A DNA stretch of 64,000 nucleotides, from contig CAYTLW010000002.1 in NCBI GenBank assembly GCA_964438735.1, positions 96,234 to 160,233 on the forward strand, written 5' to 3'. The position numbers and the translations under genes were made by a program. The notes beneath the pieces were generated by a model. It was not told the DNA's origin and did no database searches. It saw nothing but the letters and a program-made list of their open reading frames with translations. The stretch comes from CAYTLW01 sp964438735. Lineage in GTDB: Bacteria; Myxococcota_A; UBA9042. Positions 1 through 8,210 of the stretch are shown here, one piece after another (the first letter of the stretch is position 1; the number at the start of each line of letters is the position of its first letter).

Positions 1-1551
1 TTTCCGACCACGGAGCAGTTCTCGGTGCGCACGGTGGGGTTGCCGCGCCTGGGCGCCCACGCCGTCTGCTTTGGCCACCTGATCACGTCGCGCTCGCCCG
101 GCGAGCGACCCTTCAACTGGAAGATGGTCCTGCACCACGAGATGGCCCATGTCTTCCACATCCGGGCCAGCGATGGCCGCGTGCCGCGCTGGTTGACTGA
201 GGGTATGGCGATGATGGAGAGCGCCTGGCGCGATCCGCGCTGGCATATCATCGCTGAGCGGCGCGCCTGGGAGCGGCTCAAAGCCGGCAAACTGGCCCCG
301 GTCGCCCGATTCAACCTGGCGTTTTCACAGGCGCGCTCCATCCGCAGTATCGTCGAGGCCTACTACCAGTCCATGCTGCTGGTGCGCTTTCTGGATCAGC
401 GCTGGGGCTTCGACAAGCTGCGCACGTTGGTCGCCGGCTACCGCACGGGCAAGTCCACCGCTGCCCTGATCAAGAAGCACTATGGCATGGCGCCGGCCGA
501 TATCGACCGCCAGTTCGCCGCATGGTTGACCAAGAAGCTGGCCCGTTTCGAGCGCGACTTCCGGCCCACACCGGCCCAGGTCAAGGCACGCCTGGCGGGC
601 GAGTGGAAGGCGTCCAACCCCGCCCGCAAGGCCCTCGGCAAGGCCATGCCGCTGCTGGCCAAGGGACGCCGGATGCAGGCCCGCAGGGCGTTGGAGTCCG
701 TCCTGATCAACCGACATCGCAAACGCCCCGACGCGGCCGCGGTCGCACCGGGTGGGCGCGCCGCCGATCCGACCTTCATCACGCTGGAGCAATGCACAGC
801 GGGCTACTTCCTGATGGAGTTGGCCGTGAGCGACGGCAACTGGCCCCAGGCGGCCCCCTTTGCCCGTCGCCTGGTGACCTCGCTCGGTGGTCGTTGCGAT
901 GGCGTGCGGCAGCGCGTGGTCCTGGCCCGTGCGGTCACCGATCCTGGCGCCTTCGCCAAGGAGGCGATGCCCCACCTGGAGAAGGCCTGGAAGATCGACT
1001 CACGGGATCCGGCCCTGCTGGGCATGTGGCTGAAGATGCTGGACAAGGTCGGCGATACAGACGGCCAGCGCAGCGTCGCTCGGAAGCTGATAGCGCTCGA
1101 TCCGAACGGCGTGTCCGCGCCGCTGCTGCTGGCGAACCTGGCCTGGCAGGAGCTGGCTCCGACCCTGGGCCTGGCGGAGACGGCATCGTCTGCTGCGAGT
1201 CGCAAGAAGCTGCGCAAGAAGGCCAGCGCGAAGTCCAAGAAGAAGAAGGGGCCGCCCGACGCGGCGCGCAAGGCTGCGTTGCTCGCCGATCTTTCCCTGG
1301 CCGCCAACGCCTTGGAAGAGTCCGCTCCCCTGACCCGTGCCGCTGTGCTTTTCGAGGCCCGGCTGGCGGTCGCCCGCGGCAAGCCGGCCATGGCGCTGCC
1401 GGTGTATCGATTGGCGGCCGAGCGCGCCAAGGGCGACGCGGCCCGAAAAACCGCCTGGTGCGAGCTCGCCAAGGTCGCCACCAAAGCCAAGGCGACCGCC
1501 GATCAGGCAGAGGCAGATCGGCGTTGCAAGGCAGAGCAGGCGGATCTCTAA
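1..1551 (+). CDS. Peptidase MA-like zinc metalloprotease with TPR-like C-terminus, 5'-truncated
   Basis: The reading frame is open from base 1, so the true start lies upstream of the window; the GTG at 25 is only the first possible in-frame start. Near the visible N-terminus is a gluzincin-type motif HHEMAH, followed about 20 residues later by WLTEGMAMMES, whose Glu would be the third zinc ligand. This spacing is typical of the peptidase MA family. The rest is Ala-rich helical sequence resembling TPR/Sel1 solenoids, interrupted by a Lys/Ser-rich linker (residues about 395-415 counted from GTG 25). A periplasmic or surface protein is likely for the family, but the signal region is missing here. 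Substrate unknown. It ends 22 nt before the next gene, so the two may be co-transcribed. Confidence 0.75.
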   Translation, partial: FPTTEQFSVRTVGLPRLGAHAVCFGHLITSRSPGERPFNWKMVLHHEMAHVFHIRASDGRVPRWLTEGMAMMESAWRDPRWHIIAERRAWERLKAGKLAPVARFNLAFSQARSIRSIVEAYYQSMLLVRFLDQRWGFDKLRTLVAGYRTGKSTAALIKKHYGMAPADIDRQFAAWLTKKLARFERDFRPTPAQVKARLAGEWKASNPARKALGKAMPLLAKGRRMQARRALESVLINRHRKRPDAAAVAPGGRAADPTFITLEQCTAGYFLMELAVSDGNWPQAAPFARRLVTSLGGRCDGVRQRVVLARAVTDPGAFAKEAMPHLEKAWKIDSRDPALLGMWLKMLDKVGDTDGQRSVARKLIALDPNGVSAPLLLANLAWQELAPTLGLAETASSAASRKKLRKKASAKSKKKKGPPDAARKAALLADLSLAANALEESAPLTRAAVLFEARLAVARGKPAMALPVYRLAAERAKGDAARKTAWCELAKVATKAKATADQAEADRRCKAEQADL

Positions 1552-1573
1552 TGGCCCCCGGCAGGGGGTGCGC

Positions 1574-2989
1574 ATGCAAAAACAACTGGCCCGACTCGGC
1601 TCGCGCTTGACCGCGTTTACGATCCGCTGGGTACCCGACGCCTGGGTGGTCGCGGTGCTGTTGACCGGGGTCGTCTGGCTGCTGGCCATCCTGGTGGCCG
1701 ATGCCGCGCCGCTCGTCGGGGATACCGGCCTGCCCGAGTGCGGCAAGGATCGCAGTTGCGGTGCCTTCGACGCCTGGTCGGGCGGCATCTGGCGCCTGCT
1801 GAAGCTCACCTCCCAATTCGCCCTGGCCCTGGTCACAGCGCAGGCCTGCGCGACCTCGCGCCCCCTGCACGCCTTGATGGATCGGCTCTCCCGCCTGCCC
1901 GATCCCGAACGCCCCCAGCAGGCGATCGTGCTGATGGCCACCTTCTCCCTGGCCACCGGCTACCTGAACTGGGCCGTCAACCTGGTGCTCTGCGCCACAT
2001 TTGTGCCCATCGTCGCGGCGCGCAACCCGAAGACGGACTTCCGCCTGCTGGTCGCCAGCGCCTACCTCGGCCTCGGCGCCATCTGGCATGCCGGCCTGAG
2101 CGGCTCGGCGCCCCTGATTTCGGCTACTCCAGACAACTTCCTGGTCAAGCAGGGCGTGCTCGATGCCCCGTTGCCCATCACCGAGACGCTTTTTGCGCCC
2201 TTCAACCTGGTCTACGTGGTCGCCATCAGCGTGGTCGCCATCGTGGTCGCGCGCGCCCTGCATCCCGAGCCGGCGGACGCCCAGCCCCTGCCGGTGGAGC
2301 GCGCGCGGGCCCTGGTCCAGCCGCCCGCTCGCCGTCCGGCCGTGGCGACCATGACACCGGCCGAGCGCGTCGACCACATGCGCTTGATTTCCTTTGTTGT
2401 CGGCGCAGCCGTGCTGTCCTGGTTGGGGTTGCGCTTCTGGCGGGAGGGTGCCGCAGGCTGGGACATAGACGGCTACAACGCCGCGTTCCTGGGCCTGGGT
2501 CTGGTCCTGCACGACTCGCCGCGCAGCTTCCTGGCTGCCTGTGAGCAGGGCGCCCGCAACGCCTGGGGTATCATTGTGCAGTTCCCCCTCTATGCCGGCA
2601 TTTTCGGCCTGATGACGCTGACCCCGCTGGCCATTCACATGACCGATTGGATCGCCGCAATGGGTGGTCGCGAGACCTATCCCATGCTGGTCTACGTGCT
2701 CAGCGCGGCGGTCAATTACCTGGTGCCTTCGGGCGGCTCCCAGTGGGTCATCGAGGCGCCCTACATCCTCGAGGCCGGCGCCCGCCACGGCCTGCCCCAC
2801 GGCGCCACCACCCTGGCCTTCGCTTATGGCGACATGAGCACCAATCTGATCCAGCCCTTCTGGGCGATCCCCCTGCTCAGCGTCACCGGCATCGCCTTTG
2901 GCGAGATCATGGGCTACTGCCTGCTCCTCTTCGTGGCCTGTACGAGCGCCACGATGCTGGCCATCTGGGCCATACCCTGGGTCTTCTGA
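1574..2989 (+). CDS. Short-chain fatty acid transporter, AtoE family
   Basis: This 471-residue polytopic membrane protein has the length and motif set of the AtoE family, thought to import short-chain fatty acids such as butyrate and acetoacetate. The sequence shows about ten hydrophobic segments. Near the C-terminus is the diagnostic stretch NYLVPSGGSQWVIEAP, followed by MSTNLIQPFWAIPLL. The start ATG at 1574 was chosen because it directly precedes the charged N-terminus MQKQLARLGSR and lies after the upstream stop codon; the longer frame before it overlaps the previous gene. It could be co-transcribed with the peptidase gene 22 nt upstream. The substrate range is inferred from family only. 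Confidence 0.88.
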   Translation: MQKQLARLGSRLTAFTIRWVPDAWVVAVLLTGVVWLLAILVADAAPLVGDTGLPECGKDRSCGAFDAWSGGIWRLLKLTSQFALALVTAQACATSRPLHALMDRLSRLPDPERPQQAIVLMATFSLATGYLNWAVNLVLCATFVPIVAARNPKTDFRLLVASAYLGLGAIWHAGLSGSAPLISATPDNFLVKQGVLDAPLPITETLFAPFNLVYVVAISVVAIVVARALHPEPADAQPLPVERARALVQPPARRPAVATMTPAERVDHMRLISFVVGAAVLSWLGLRFWREGAAGWDIDGYNAAFLGLGLVLHDSPRSFLAACEQGARNAWGIIVQFPLYAGIFGLMTLTPLAIHMTDWIAAMGGRETYPMLVYVLSAAVNYLVPSGGSQWVIEAPYILEAGARHGLPHGATTLAFAYGDMSTNLIQPFWAIPLLSVTGIAFGEIMGYCLLLFVACTSATMLAIWAIPWVF

Positions 2990-3086
2990 GCCCTTGCGGG
3001 ACCAGCGCGCTGACCTCGCGCCCAGGTATCGGCCCTGTCGCGCCTGACACCGACCATGTATCCTGGTCACGGACCCGGAGGCAGCG

Positions 3087-4235
3087 ATGAACGTCCAGAC
3101 GAGCCCGACCCTTCTCAAGGGTGGAGAGCCGATTCCGCTGCAGCTGGTGGTGGACGCCCACCGCAACCTGGTCCAGCCCGATCGACCGGTTGCCCTGCGC
3201 CTGCGGATCGCCCGTGGCCTGCTCCCGTCGACCATGGAAGACCTGGTGCCCACCCTGGCCTTCCTGCGCCACGACGCTGACCGTGACGTGCGTTCCGCCG
3301 CCACAGAGACCTTGAGCACCATGCCGGCGGACGAGCTCGCCGCCGTGATCGGCGACCTGCCCTCGCCCAACGTCCTGGACACCCTGGCCCGCACCCTGCC
3401 CAACGATATCGAGCCCACCATGCGGGTGGCGACCAATCGCGCCACCGCGGACGCGACGTTGCTCTACCTGGCCGGCGTCGGCGGCGCCCGGCTCAGCGAC
3501 ACCATCGGTCGCAACGCCGTTCGCTGCCTGGCCCATCCGCCCCTGATCGAGGCCCTCTTCTTCAATCCGAAGGCGCCGCAGGGCGTGGTGCAGAACCTGC
3601 TCGAACTGGCCGTCCGCGAGAACCTGCCGCTCGACCACATGCCGGGCTACGCCGAGGTGCGTTCCGCCCTGCTCGGCGAGCGACGCTTCGAGGTTGACGA
3701 CTCGCCAGGCCTCGAGGAGATCGACTTCCTCACGGCGATGGATTTCGCCTTCGACGACGAGGCCGCCAAGGAAGAAGAGCAGGAGGAGGAGGGCTACCAG
3801 ACCCGAAACCTGGCCACCCTGATCGGCCGCATGAGCGTGGCCCAGAAGATCCGCCTGGCCCTGGTCGGCGACGCCGGCGCGCGCAAGCTGCTGGTTCGCG
3901 ATCCGAAGAAGAACGTGGCCCTGTCTGTGCTCAAGTCGCCGCGTTTGACCGACGGCGAGGTCAGGGGGTTTGCCCTGAACAAGGGCCTGGCCGACGAAGT
4001 GATCTCCACCATCTCCCGTCGTCGCGCCTGGACGAAGGATTACACCATCCGCAAGGCGCTGCTGATGAACCCGAAGACGCCGGTCGCCATGGCGATGAAC
4101 TTCCTGCGCACCATGAGCAAGGCCGACATCAAGATGATCTCGAAGAGTCGCGACGTGCCGCCGGTGGTCTCCCGCGCGGCCAAGGGAATCTTGAACAAGG
4201 AAGAGTCGGCGCGACGACGCAAGAAGAAGAAATAG
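3087..4235 (+). CDS. Helical-repeat (HEAT-like) protein of unknown function
   Basis: The 382-residue protein has no signal peptide or membrane segment, so it is probably cytoplasmic. The N-terminal two thirds are short amphipathic helices with HEAT-like spacing (for example VPTLAFLRHDADRDVRSAA). A Glu-rich acidic loop follows at about residues 230-240 (AKEEEQEEEG). The C-terminal part repeats the idea (KLLVRDPKKNVALSVLKSP, IRKALLMNPKTPVAMAMNFL) and ends in a strongly basic tail ESARRRKKKK. Such lysine tails can contact nucleic acid or membranes, but nothing else supports either. A good Shine-Dalgarno (GGAGG, 3077-3081) sets the ATG. It converges with the 5'-nucleotidase gene only 6 nt away. 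I do not recognise a named family. Confidence 0.75.
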   Translation: MNVQTSPTLLKGGEPIPLQLVVDAHRNLVQPDRPVALRLRIARGLLPSTMEDLVPTLAFLRHDADRDVRSAATETLSTMPADELAAVIGDLPSPNVLDTLARTLPNDIEPTMRVATNRATADATLLYLAGVGGARLSDTIGRNAVRCLAHPPLIEALFFNPKAPQGVVQNLLELAVRENLPLDHMPGYAEVRSALLGERRFEVDDSPGLEEIDFLTAMDFAFDDEAAKEEEQEEEGYQTRNLATLIGRMSVAQKIRLALVGDAGARKLLVRDPKKNVALSVLKSPRLTDGEVRGFALNKGLADEVISTISRRRAWTKDYTIRKALLMNPKTPVAMAMNFLRTMSKADIKMISKSRDVPPVVSRAAKGILNKEESARRRKKKK

Positions 4236-4241
4236 CCTCGC

Positions 4242-5909
4242 TCAGCGCTTGCCCAGGGGGTCATCGAATCGCTTGGCGCGAACCGCCTCCTCGACCAGCT
4301 CGGCGATGGTGGGACCCACCTTGCAGCCGCCCTCCGGCCACGGTGTGCCATCAAAACACTGTCGTTTGGCCTGGGTGAGCGACCAGAATCCGCTGCCACC
4401 GCGCGCCAGGTAGTCGTTGAGGGCCAGGCGGTAGGTGTTCTCTGGCTTGATGTTCACCGCGCCGATCCGCAGCTCCGTCGCGCGCTGGCCCTGCCGTTCG
4501 ATGCCGGTGACCTTGCCGGCCACCCTTCGATAGCGCACACCGGGCTTGCTGGAGTCGCAGCGAACGTGCATGCCGAACATGGCCACTCGCACACCGCCGC
4601 GGCTGCGATGGCTGCGGGCGCAGGCCTGCTCGGCCACCTCGCGCAGGCGGGCGCCGTCCAGTTCGACATAGGCCAGCCGATTGGAGAAGGGGTGAATCGC
4701 CCGGACCTCCAGGTTGGTGACAGGCCCCGGCCGGTACCAGCGACTGGTCCGCAGGCCGCCCAGGTTGATCATCGCCGCCACAGGCGCCCGGCCCGTGGCT
4801 TTGCCCTTGCGCAGCATCTCGCGGGCCACGCGGCTGCCATAGAGCGGTCGTTCCGCGCCCGCCAGCGCCCAACCGACCTTGCGTTGACCGATGATCTTCT
4901 CGGCCGGGTAGTCCTGCCGCAGCGTATCGATGGCTTTGCTGATGGCCGGATCCGGCGCCATCTCCTCGTTCACCCGAACCATTCGCCAGCTGGATCGTTT
5001 GCGATCCAGGCCGCCGTCCGGTTTGCCGATCAGCTCCAGCCGGCCGACGTACCGGAAGCGATCGCCAGCCTGCACGACCAGGGTCTGCCCGACCTCCTTC
5101 CAGACCTTGGCGAAGGTATGGCTGTGCCCGCCGACCACGGCGTCGATGCCGGTCACCGCCCGGGCCAACGCCACATCCTGGGGCATACCCAGGTGGGTGA
5201 TGGCCACGACCAGGTCGACATCGCGGCGGCGAAGCTCTGCCACGGCAGCGCGGGCTGCCGGATAGATGGGGTCATCGGGGTCCTTGAAGCGGGTGTCGCC
5301 GAACTTGGAGATGGTCCTGGTCGACGGCGTCAGCAGTCCCAGGAAGCCGATCTTCAGCCCGCCGCAGTCGCGCACCTCGTGTTCGACGTAGAGGGAACCG
5401 TCGCTGTTGTTCAACGTCGGCGAGCTCGCATCCAGGTTGCTCACCACGAATCGCCATCGCTTCAAGCCCTGCAACGCGTGGCGGAGGACCGCCGGCCCGG
5501 CGTCGAAGTCGTGGTTGCCCAACGTCGCCAGGTCGTAGCCAGCTTTTTCATACAACTGCCACGCCGCCCGCGAGGCGCCTTTGCGATCGCCATTGGTCGG
5601 CGTCATGTAGCGCCCCTGCAGCATATCCCCGGCCGATACCAGCAACACCGCGCCCGGCCGCGCGGCCAGTTGGCGAGCCTTGTAGCCCGCCACACGATCC
5701 AGGGTGCCGCGATAACGAATCGGTACATCCAGGGATTGTCGGCGGCCGTCAAACTCCGCCTCGCTGTCGTTGGTCGTCAACAGCAGGCAGCGTCCTTTCG
5801 CCCCGGCGGGTGGCACGTCGGCAACGGTCTGGGCGCCGGCACAGCCCCAGAGCAGGGCGAGCATCAGCGCGCAGGGCAGGCCGCTCGTCGCATAGAGGGT
5901 GCGGCACAT
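4242..5909 (-). CDS. 5'-nucleotidase/UshA-like metallophosphoesterase lipoprotein
   Basis: The protein has 555 residues. The ATG at 5909 gives a signal peptide with lipobox LLWGC (Cys23), so an outer-membrane or periplasmic lipoprotein is predicted. The calcineurin-like N-terminal domain shows TTND (46-48 region), SAGDMLQG (Asp95), GNHDFD (131-136) and GGHSHTF. The C-terminal 5'-nucleotidase domain shows PFSNRLAYVELDG. UshA-type enzymes hydrolyse extracellular nucleotides to nucleosides and phosphate. Oddity: the usual His two residues after the first metal Asp (NDxH) is Glu here (TNDSE), which may change metal geometry or substrate. It is the last gene of the minus-strand run containing the aldolase and BMC vertex proteins (25-nt gap), so salvage of a nucleoside-derived sugar is conceivable, but that is inference. 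Confidence 0.88.
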   Translation of the reverse strand: MCRTLYATSGLPCALMLALLWGCAGAQTVADVPPAGAKGRCLLLTTNDSEAEFDGRRQSLDVPIRYRGTLDRVAGYKARQLAARPGAVLLVSAGDMLQGRYMTPTNGDRKGASRAAWQLYEKAGYDLATLGNHDFDAGPAVLRHALQGLKRWRFVVSNLDASSPTLNNSDGSLYVEHEVRDCGGLKIGFLGLLTPSTRTISKFGDTRFKDPDDPIYPAARAAVAELRRRDVDLVVAITHLGMPQDVALARAVTGIDAVVGGHSHTFAKVWKEVGQTLVVQAGDRFRYVGRLELIGKPDGGLDRKRSSWRMVRVNEEMAPDPAISKAIDTLRQDYPAEKIIGQRKVGWALAGAERPLYGSRVAREMLRKGKATGRAPVAAMINLGGLRTSRWYRPGPVTNLEVRAIHPFSNRLAYVELDGARLREVAEQACARSHRSRGGVRVAMFGMHVRCDSSKPGVRYRRVAGKVTGIERQGQRATELRIGAVNIKPENTYRLALNDYLARGGSGFWSLTQAKRQCFDGTPWPEGGCKVGPTIAELVEEAVRAKRFDDPLGKR

Positions 5910-5934
5910 GGGCGACTCCAGGGCGATGTGGTGA

Positions 5935-6648
5935 TCAGCGAGCGTCGCGCAGCCGTCGGGCTTCGGCCCCGAGACCGGCGGAGGTGCGCTTTTGCAGCAG
6001 GCGGGCGACGTCGTTGTCGGGCACCAGGCGCACATTGCCAACCTGCATCGCGCGCAGTTGGATCGTCGCCAGATGTTCGACCAGTTCGGCGCGAAGAAAG
6101 GCCTGTTCCAGGTCATCGCCCCAGGCGAGCACGCCGTGGTTGGCCATGGTCACCACGTCGAAGCCCTCGGCGACACGCCGCAACTCGGCCAGCAACTCAG
6201 CGCTGTTGGGGAAGTGGTAGCCCACCAGCGGCACCTGATCGCCCAAGGAGACCACCGCTTCGGCGATCAGCCTGGGTTGGACCTCGTGACCGGTCACGGA
6301 CAGCGCGGTGGCAGATGGGGGGTGAGCGTGAATCAATGCCAGGGCGTCGGGCCGGGCATCGTAGACCGCCCGGTGCATGCGGAACTCTGAGAAGGCCTTG
6401 CGACCGCCCTGCAGCACGCGGCCGTCGCCATCCAGCACGATGAGGTCGGATTCGTTGAGGATCCGCTTGGACAACGCGGTCGGCGTCGCCAACCAGCGGC
6501 GACCGGGCAGGCGGCAGGTGATGTTGCCGTCATGATTGGCCACCCAGCCGCGCTCGTGCAGCTGGTGAGCGATCGACAGCAGCTCGCGGCGTAAGACCGC
6601 CAGGTGGCCCTCACCCGCGTGGCGACGATGCACTGTTGATGTGCTCAT
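5935..6648 (-). CDS. Class II aldolase/adducin family protein (fuculose-phosphate aldolase-like)
   Basis: This 237-residue protein has the usual length for class II sugar-phosphate aldolases, which cleave fuculose-1-phosphate, rhamnulose-1-phosphate or 5-deoxy-sugar phosphates to dihydroxyacetone phosphate plus an aldehyde. The key residues are present: the Glu in SEFRMH (Glu88) and the zinc ligands HAH (His107, His109) and ANHG (His171). No targeting signal for secretion is seen. It overlaps the upstream BMC vertex gene by 4 nt (ATGA), so the two are translationally coupled. Aldolases of this class are core enzymes of the planctomycete/verrucomicrobial (PVM) and PVM-like microcompartments, where the aldehyde product is confined. 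A methylthioribulose-phosphate dehydratase-type activity is the main alternative. The exact substrate cannot be read from sequence. Confidence 0.88.
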   Translation of the reverse strand: MSTSTVHRRHAGEGHLAVLRRELLSIAHQLHERGWVANHDGNITCRLPGRRWLATPTALSKRILNESDLIVLDGDGRVLQGGRKAFSEFRMHRAVYDARPDALALIHAHPPSATALSVTGHEVQPRLIAEAVVSLGDQVPLVGYHFPNSAELLAELRRVAEGFDVVTMANHGVLAWGDDLEQAFLRAELVEHLATIQLRAMQVGNVRLVPDNDVARLLQKRTSAGLGAEARRLRDAR

Positions 6649-6926
6649 GCGGCCCCGGCCGAGACGGTGACCTCGTCGACCACCGCGACGATCACCCTAC
6701 GAACCGGCGATTTGGGGTTGCGCAGGACCTGCCGGATGCCGTTGCCTTCGCACAGGACCAGGACCACATCGCCCGGACCGGATTGCGCATGATCCACAGC
6801 CAGGAAGGTGTCGCCGAGATCGGCGCCTGCGCCGTCGATGGGCTGCACCACGAATACCGCCAGGGCGTGCAGCTGCTCGTGCTTGATGGTGGAGACCACC
6901 GTCTCCAGGACCCGCCCGAGGATCAT
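6645..6926 (-). CDS. BMC shell vertex protein, EutN/CcmL family (second copy)
   Basis: A 93-residue protein of the EutN/CcmL (BMC-P) family, whose pentamers cap the corners of bacterial microcompartments. The family start MILGRVLETVVST is followed by LAVFVVQPID, a VDHAQSGPGDVVLV turn and RRVIVAVVDEV, matching the five-stranded barrel of this family over its full length. The ATG at 6926 overlaps the stop of the preceding vertex gene by 4 nt, and its own stop overlaps the aldolase start by 4 nt. It shares the overall pattern of its neighbour but is clearly diverged, so the two may fill different vertex positions. No BMC hexamer gene is in the window. Confidence 0.92.
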   Translation of the reverse strand: MILGRVLETVVSTIKHEQLHALAVFVVQPIDGAGADLGDTFLAVDHAQSGPGDVVLVLCEGNGIRQVLRNPKSPVRRVIVAVVDEVTVSAGAA

Positions 6927-7255
6927 TTCGCGCCCCGCTTGGCGCGCGTCTTGCGCGCCTTGGCCGGCCACTCTGTGGCGGTCTTCAGCGGCTCCCCGGC
7001 GACCCGATCGACGATGGCGATGATCGCGTGATCGACCGGTACGAAGGGCTCGGGCATGGCGACGGCGGCCTCGCGCGAGGTGGTCATGTGGACCACGTCG
7101 CCGGGTCCCGCCTGGGTCGTATCCGCGGCCACCACCGGCCAGCCGCGATCGACCCCGGTCTCGGCCACGGGCTGCACGACAAGCATGCGGATGCCCTCGA
7201 GGCCGGGGGCCTTCTGGGTGGCAGTTACAGTTCCGATGACGCGTCCCAGCAGCAT
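6923..7255 (-). CDS. BMC shell vertex protein, EutN/CcmL family (first copy)
   Basis: A 110-residue EutN/CcmL (BMC-P) protein. It begins MLLGRVIGTVTATQK and contains RMLVVQPVAE, ADTTQAGPGDVVHMT and HAIIAIVDRV, the same order of elements as the copy just downstream. It carries an extra basic tail of about 20 residues (PAKARKTRAKRGAK) that its partner lacks; such a tail could bind cargo or the membrane, which is speculation. It lies 52 nt after the TPR lipoprotein gene and overlaps the second vertex gene by 4 nt. Two coupled vertex genes with an aldolase and no hexamer gene fit a satellite locus of a microcompartment encoded elsewhere. Confidence 0.92.
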   Translation of the reverse strand: MLLGRVIGTVTATQKAPGLEGIRMLVVQPVAETGVDRGWPVVAADTTQAGPGDVVHMTTSREAAVAMPEPFVPVDHAIIAIVDRVAGEPLKTATEWPAKARKTRAKRGAK

Positions 7256-7307
7256 GGCCGGAGGTTGGCACTCGCTCGCGCACCGGTCAAGGCAGCACGG
7301 CGCTGGA

Positions 7308-8207
7308 TCAAGGCTTGCGCAACTTGAGGATCATGCGCGCCGCGGTCTCCAACTCGGCGCCCTTGGCGCGCCCGCGACCGACCAGAATGTAGCGACGCAA
7401 CTGGTCCATCGCCTTGACCTTTTCGCCCATCTGCAGCAGCGCAGCGGCATAGTTGTAGTGCAGCGAGTAGGCCGCACCGGCGCGCCCGGCGGCGGCGGCG
7501 AAGACGTCTGTGGCCCGATCGGGATAGCCGAGCTCCATCCAGGCCAGACCCAATTCCTCTTGCAGGGCCAGGTCGCCAGGCGAGAAGCGGAGCCCCTCGT
7601 TGAGCACCTCCAGCGACTCTTTGTGCGCCCCGACCTTGTTGTAGAGCCGGCTGAGCATCAGGTAGGCGGGGGCGAAGCCGGGATCGCCGGCGATGGCCGC
7701 ACGCAGCGCCCGGTTTTCGGTCGAGCGATCCTTGGACCGTCGCGCCAGCCTGGCCGCCAGCAGGTGGCCATTGGGATGTCCTGGATCCAACGCGAACAAG
7801 CCCTCGAGGGCCGTGAGGGCGTTGCGATACTTGCCCATGGCCTCGTGCGCCCGCGCCAGGTCGAGATGCGCTTCGGGCCGGGTCGGATCGCCTTGCACGG
7901 CGACCTTCAGGTAGCCCGCCGCCGCTTTGGCGTCTTCAGAGCGCAGGGCCAGAAAGCCCAGGTAGTAGTTGACGTCGGGATCGCTGCTGCCGACCTCGCC
8001 AATCTCACGGGCCTGGTTGAGGTGGTGGCGAGCGTTGGAGAAGTTCTGGTTGTTCAGCGCCTGCACCGCTCGGTTGACCTGTTCGACAACGCGTTTTTCG
8101 CTGTCGTCACAGGCGGCGAGCGCGGTGAAGATCACCAGCACGGCGATCGGGCGCCACCAGACGCACCCGTGAGCCGTTCGAATCGGGTGTCGGGCCGAGT
8201 CGCCCAT
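7308..8207 (-). CDS. TPR-repeat lipoprotein
   Basis: A 299-residue protein with an N-terminal signal ending in the lipobox TALAAC (Cys33), followed by about six TPR units, for example AKAAAGYLKVAVQGDPTRPE and ALTALEGLFALDPGHPNG. A Pro or Gly typically closes each helical pair. TPR lipoproteins act as scaffolds in the periplasm; in Myxococcus, similar proteins accompany gliding-motility TonB-like factors. Here the gene begins 3 nt after the AgmX/PglI-like gene stops, so the two are almost certainly co-expressed and may work together. No catalytic motif is visible. Exact function unknown. Confidence 0.82.
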   Translation of the reverse strand: MGDSARHPIRTAHGCVWWRPIAVLVIFTALAACDDSEKRVVEQVNRAVQALNNQNFSNARHHLNQAREIGEVGSSDPDVNYYLGFLALRSEDAKAAAGYLKVAVQGDPTRPEAHLDLARAHEAMGKYRNALTALEGLFALDPGHPNGHLLAARLARRSKDRSTENRALRAAIAGDPGFAPAYLMLSRLYNKVGAHKESLEVLNEGLRFSPGDLALQEELGLAWMELGYPDRATDVFAAAAGRAGAAYSLHYNYAAALLQMGEKVKAMDQLRRYILVGRGRAKGAELETAARMILKLRKP

Positions 8208-8210
8208 CGA

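Noticed and set aside
935..3445. 836-codon minus-strand frame opposite the first genes
   Set aside because: His/Gln/Gly-rich translation without domains; the plus-strand AtoE-type transporter explains the region.
7264..7280. Possible sigma54 promoter (TTGGCAC start)
   Set aside because: The GG-to-GC spacing is wrong by one, and no plus-strand gene follows.
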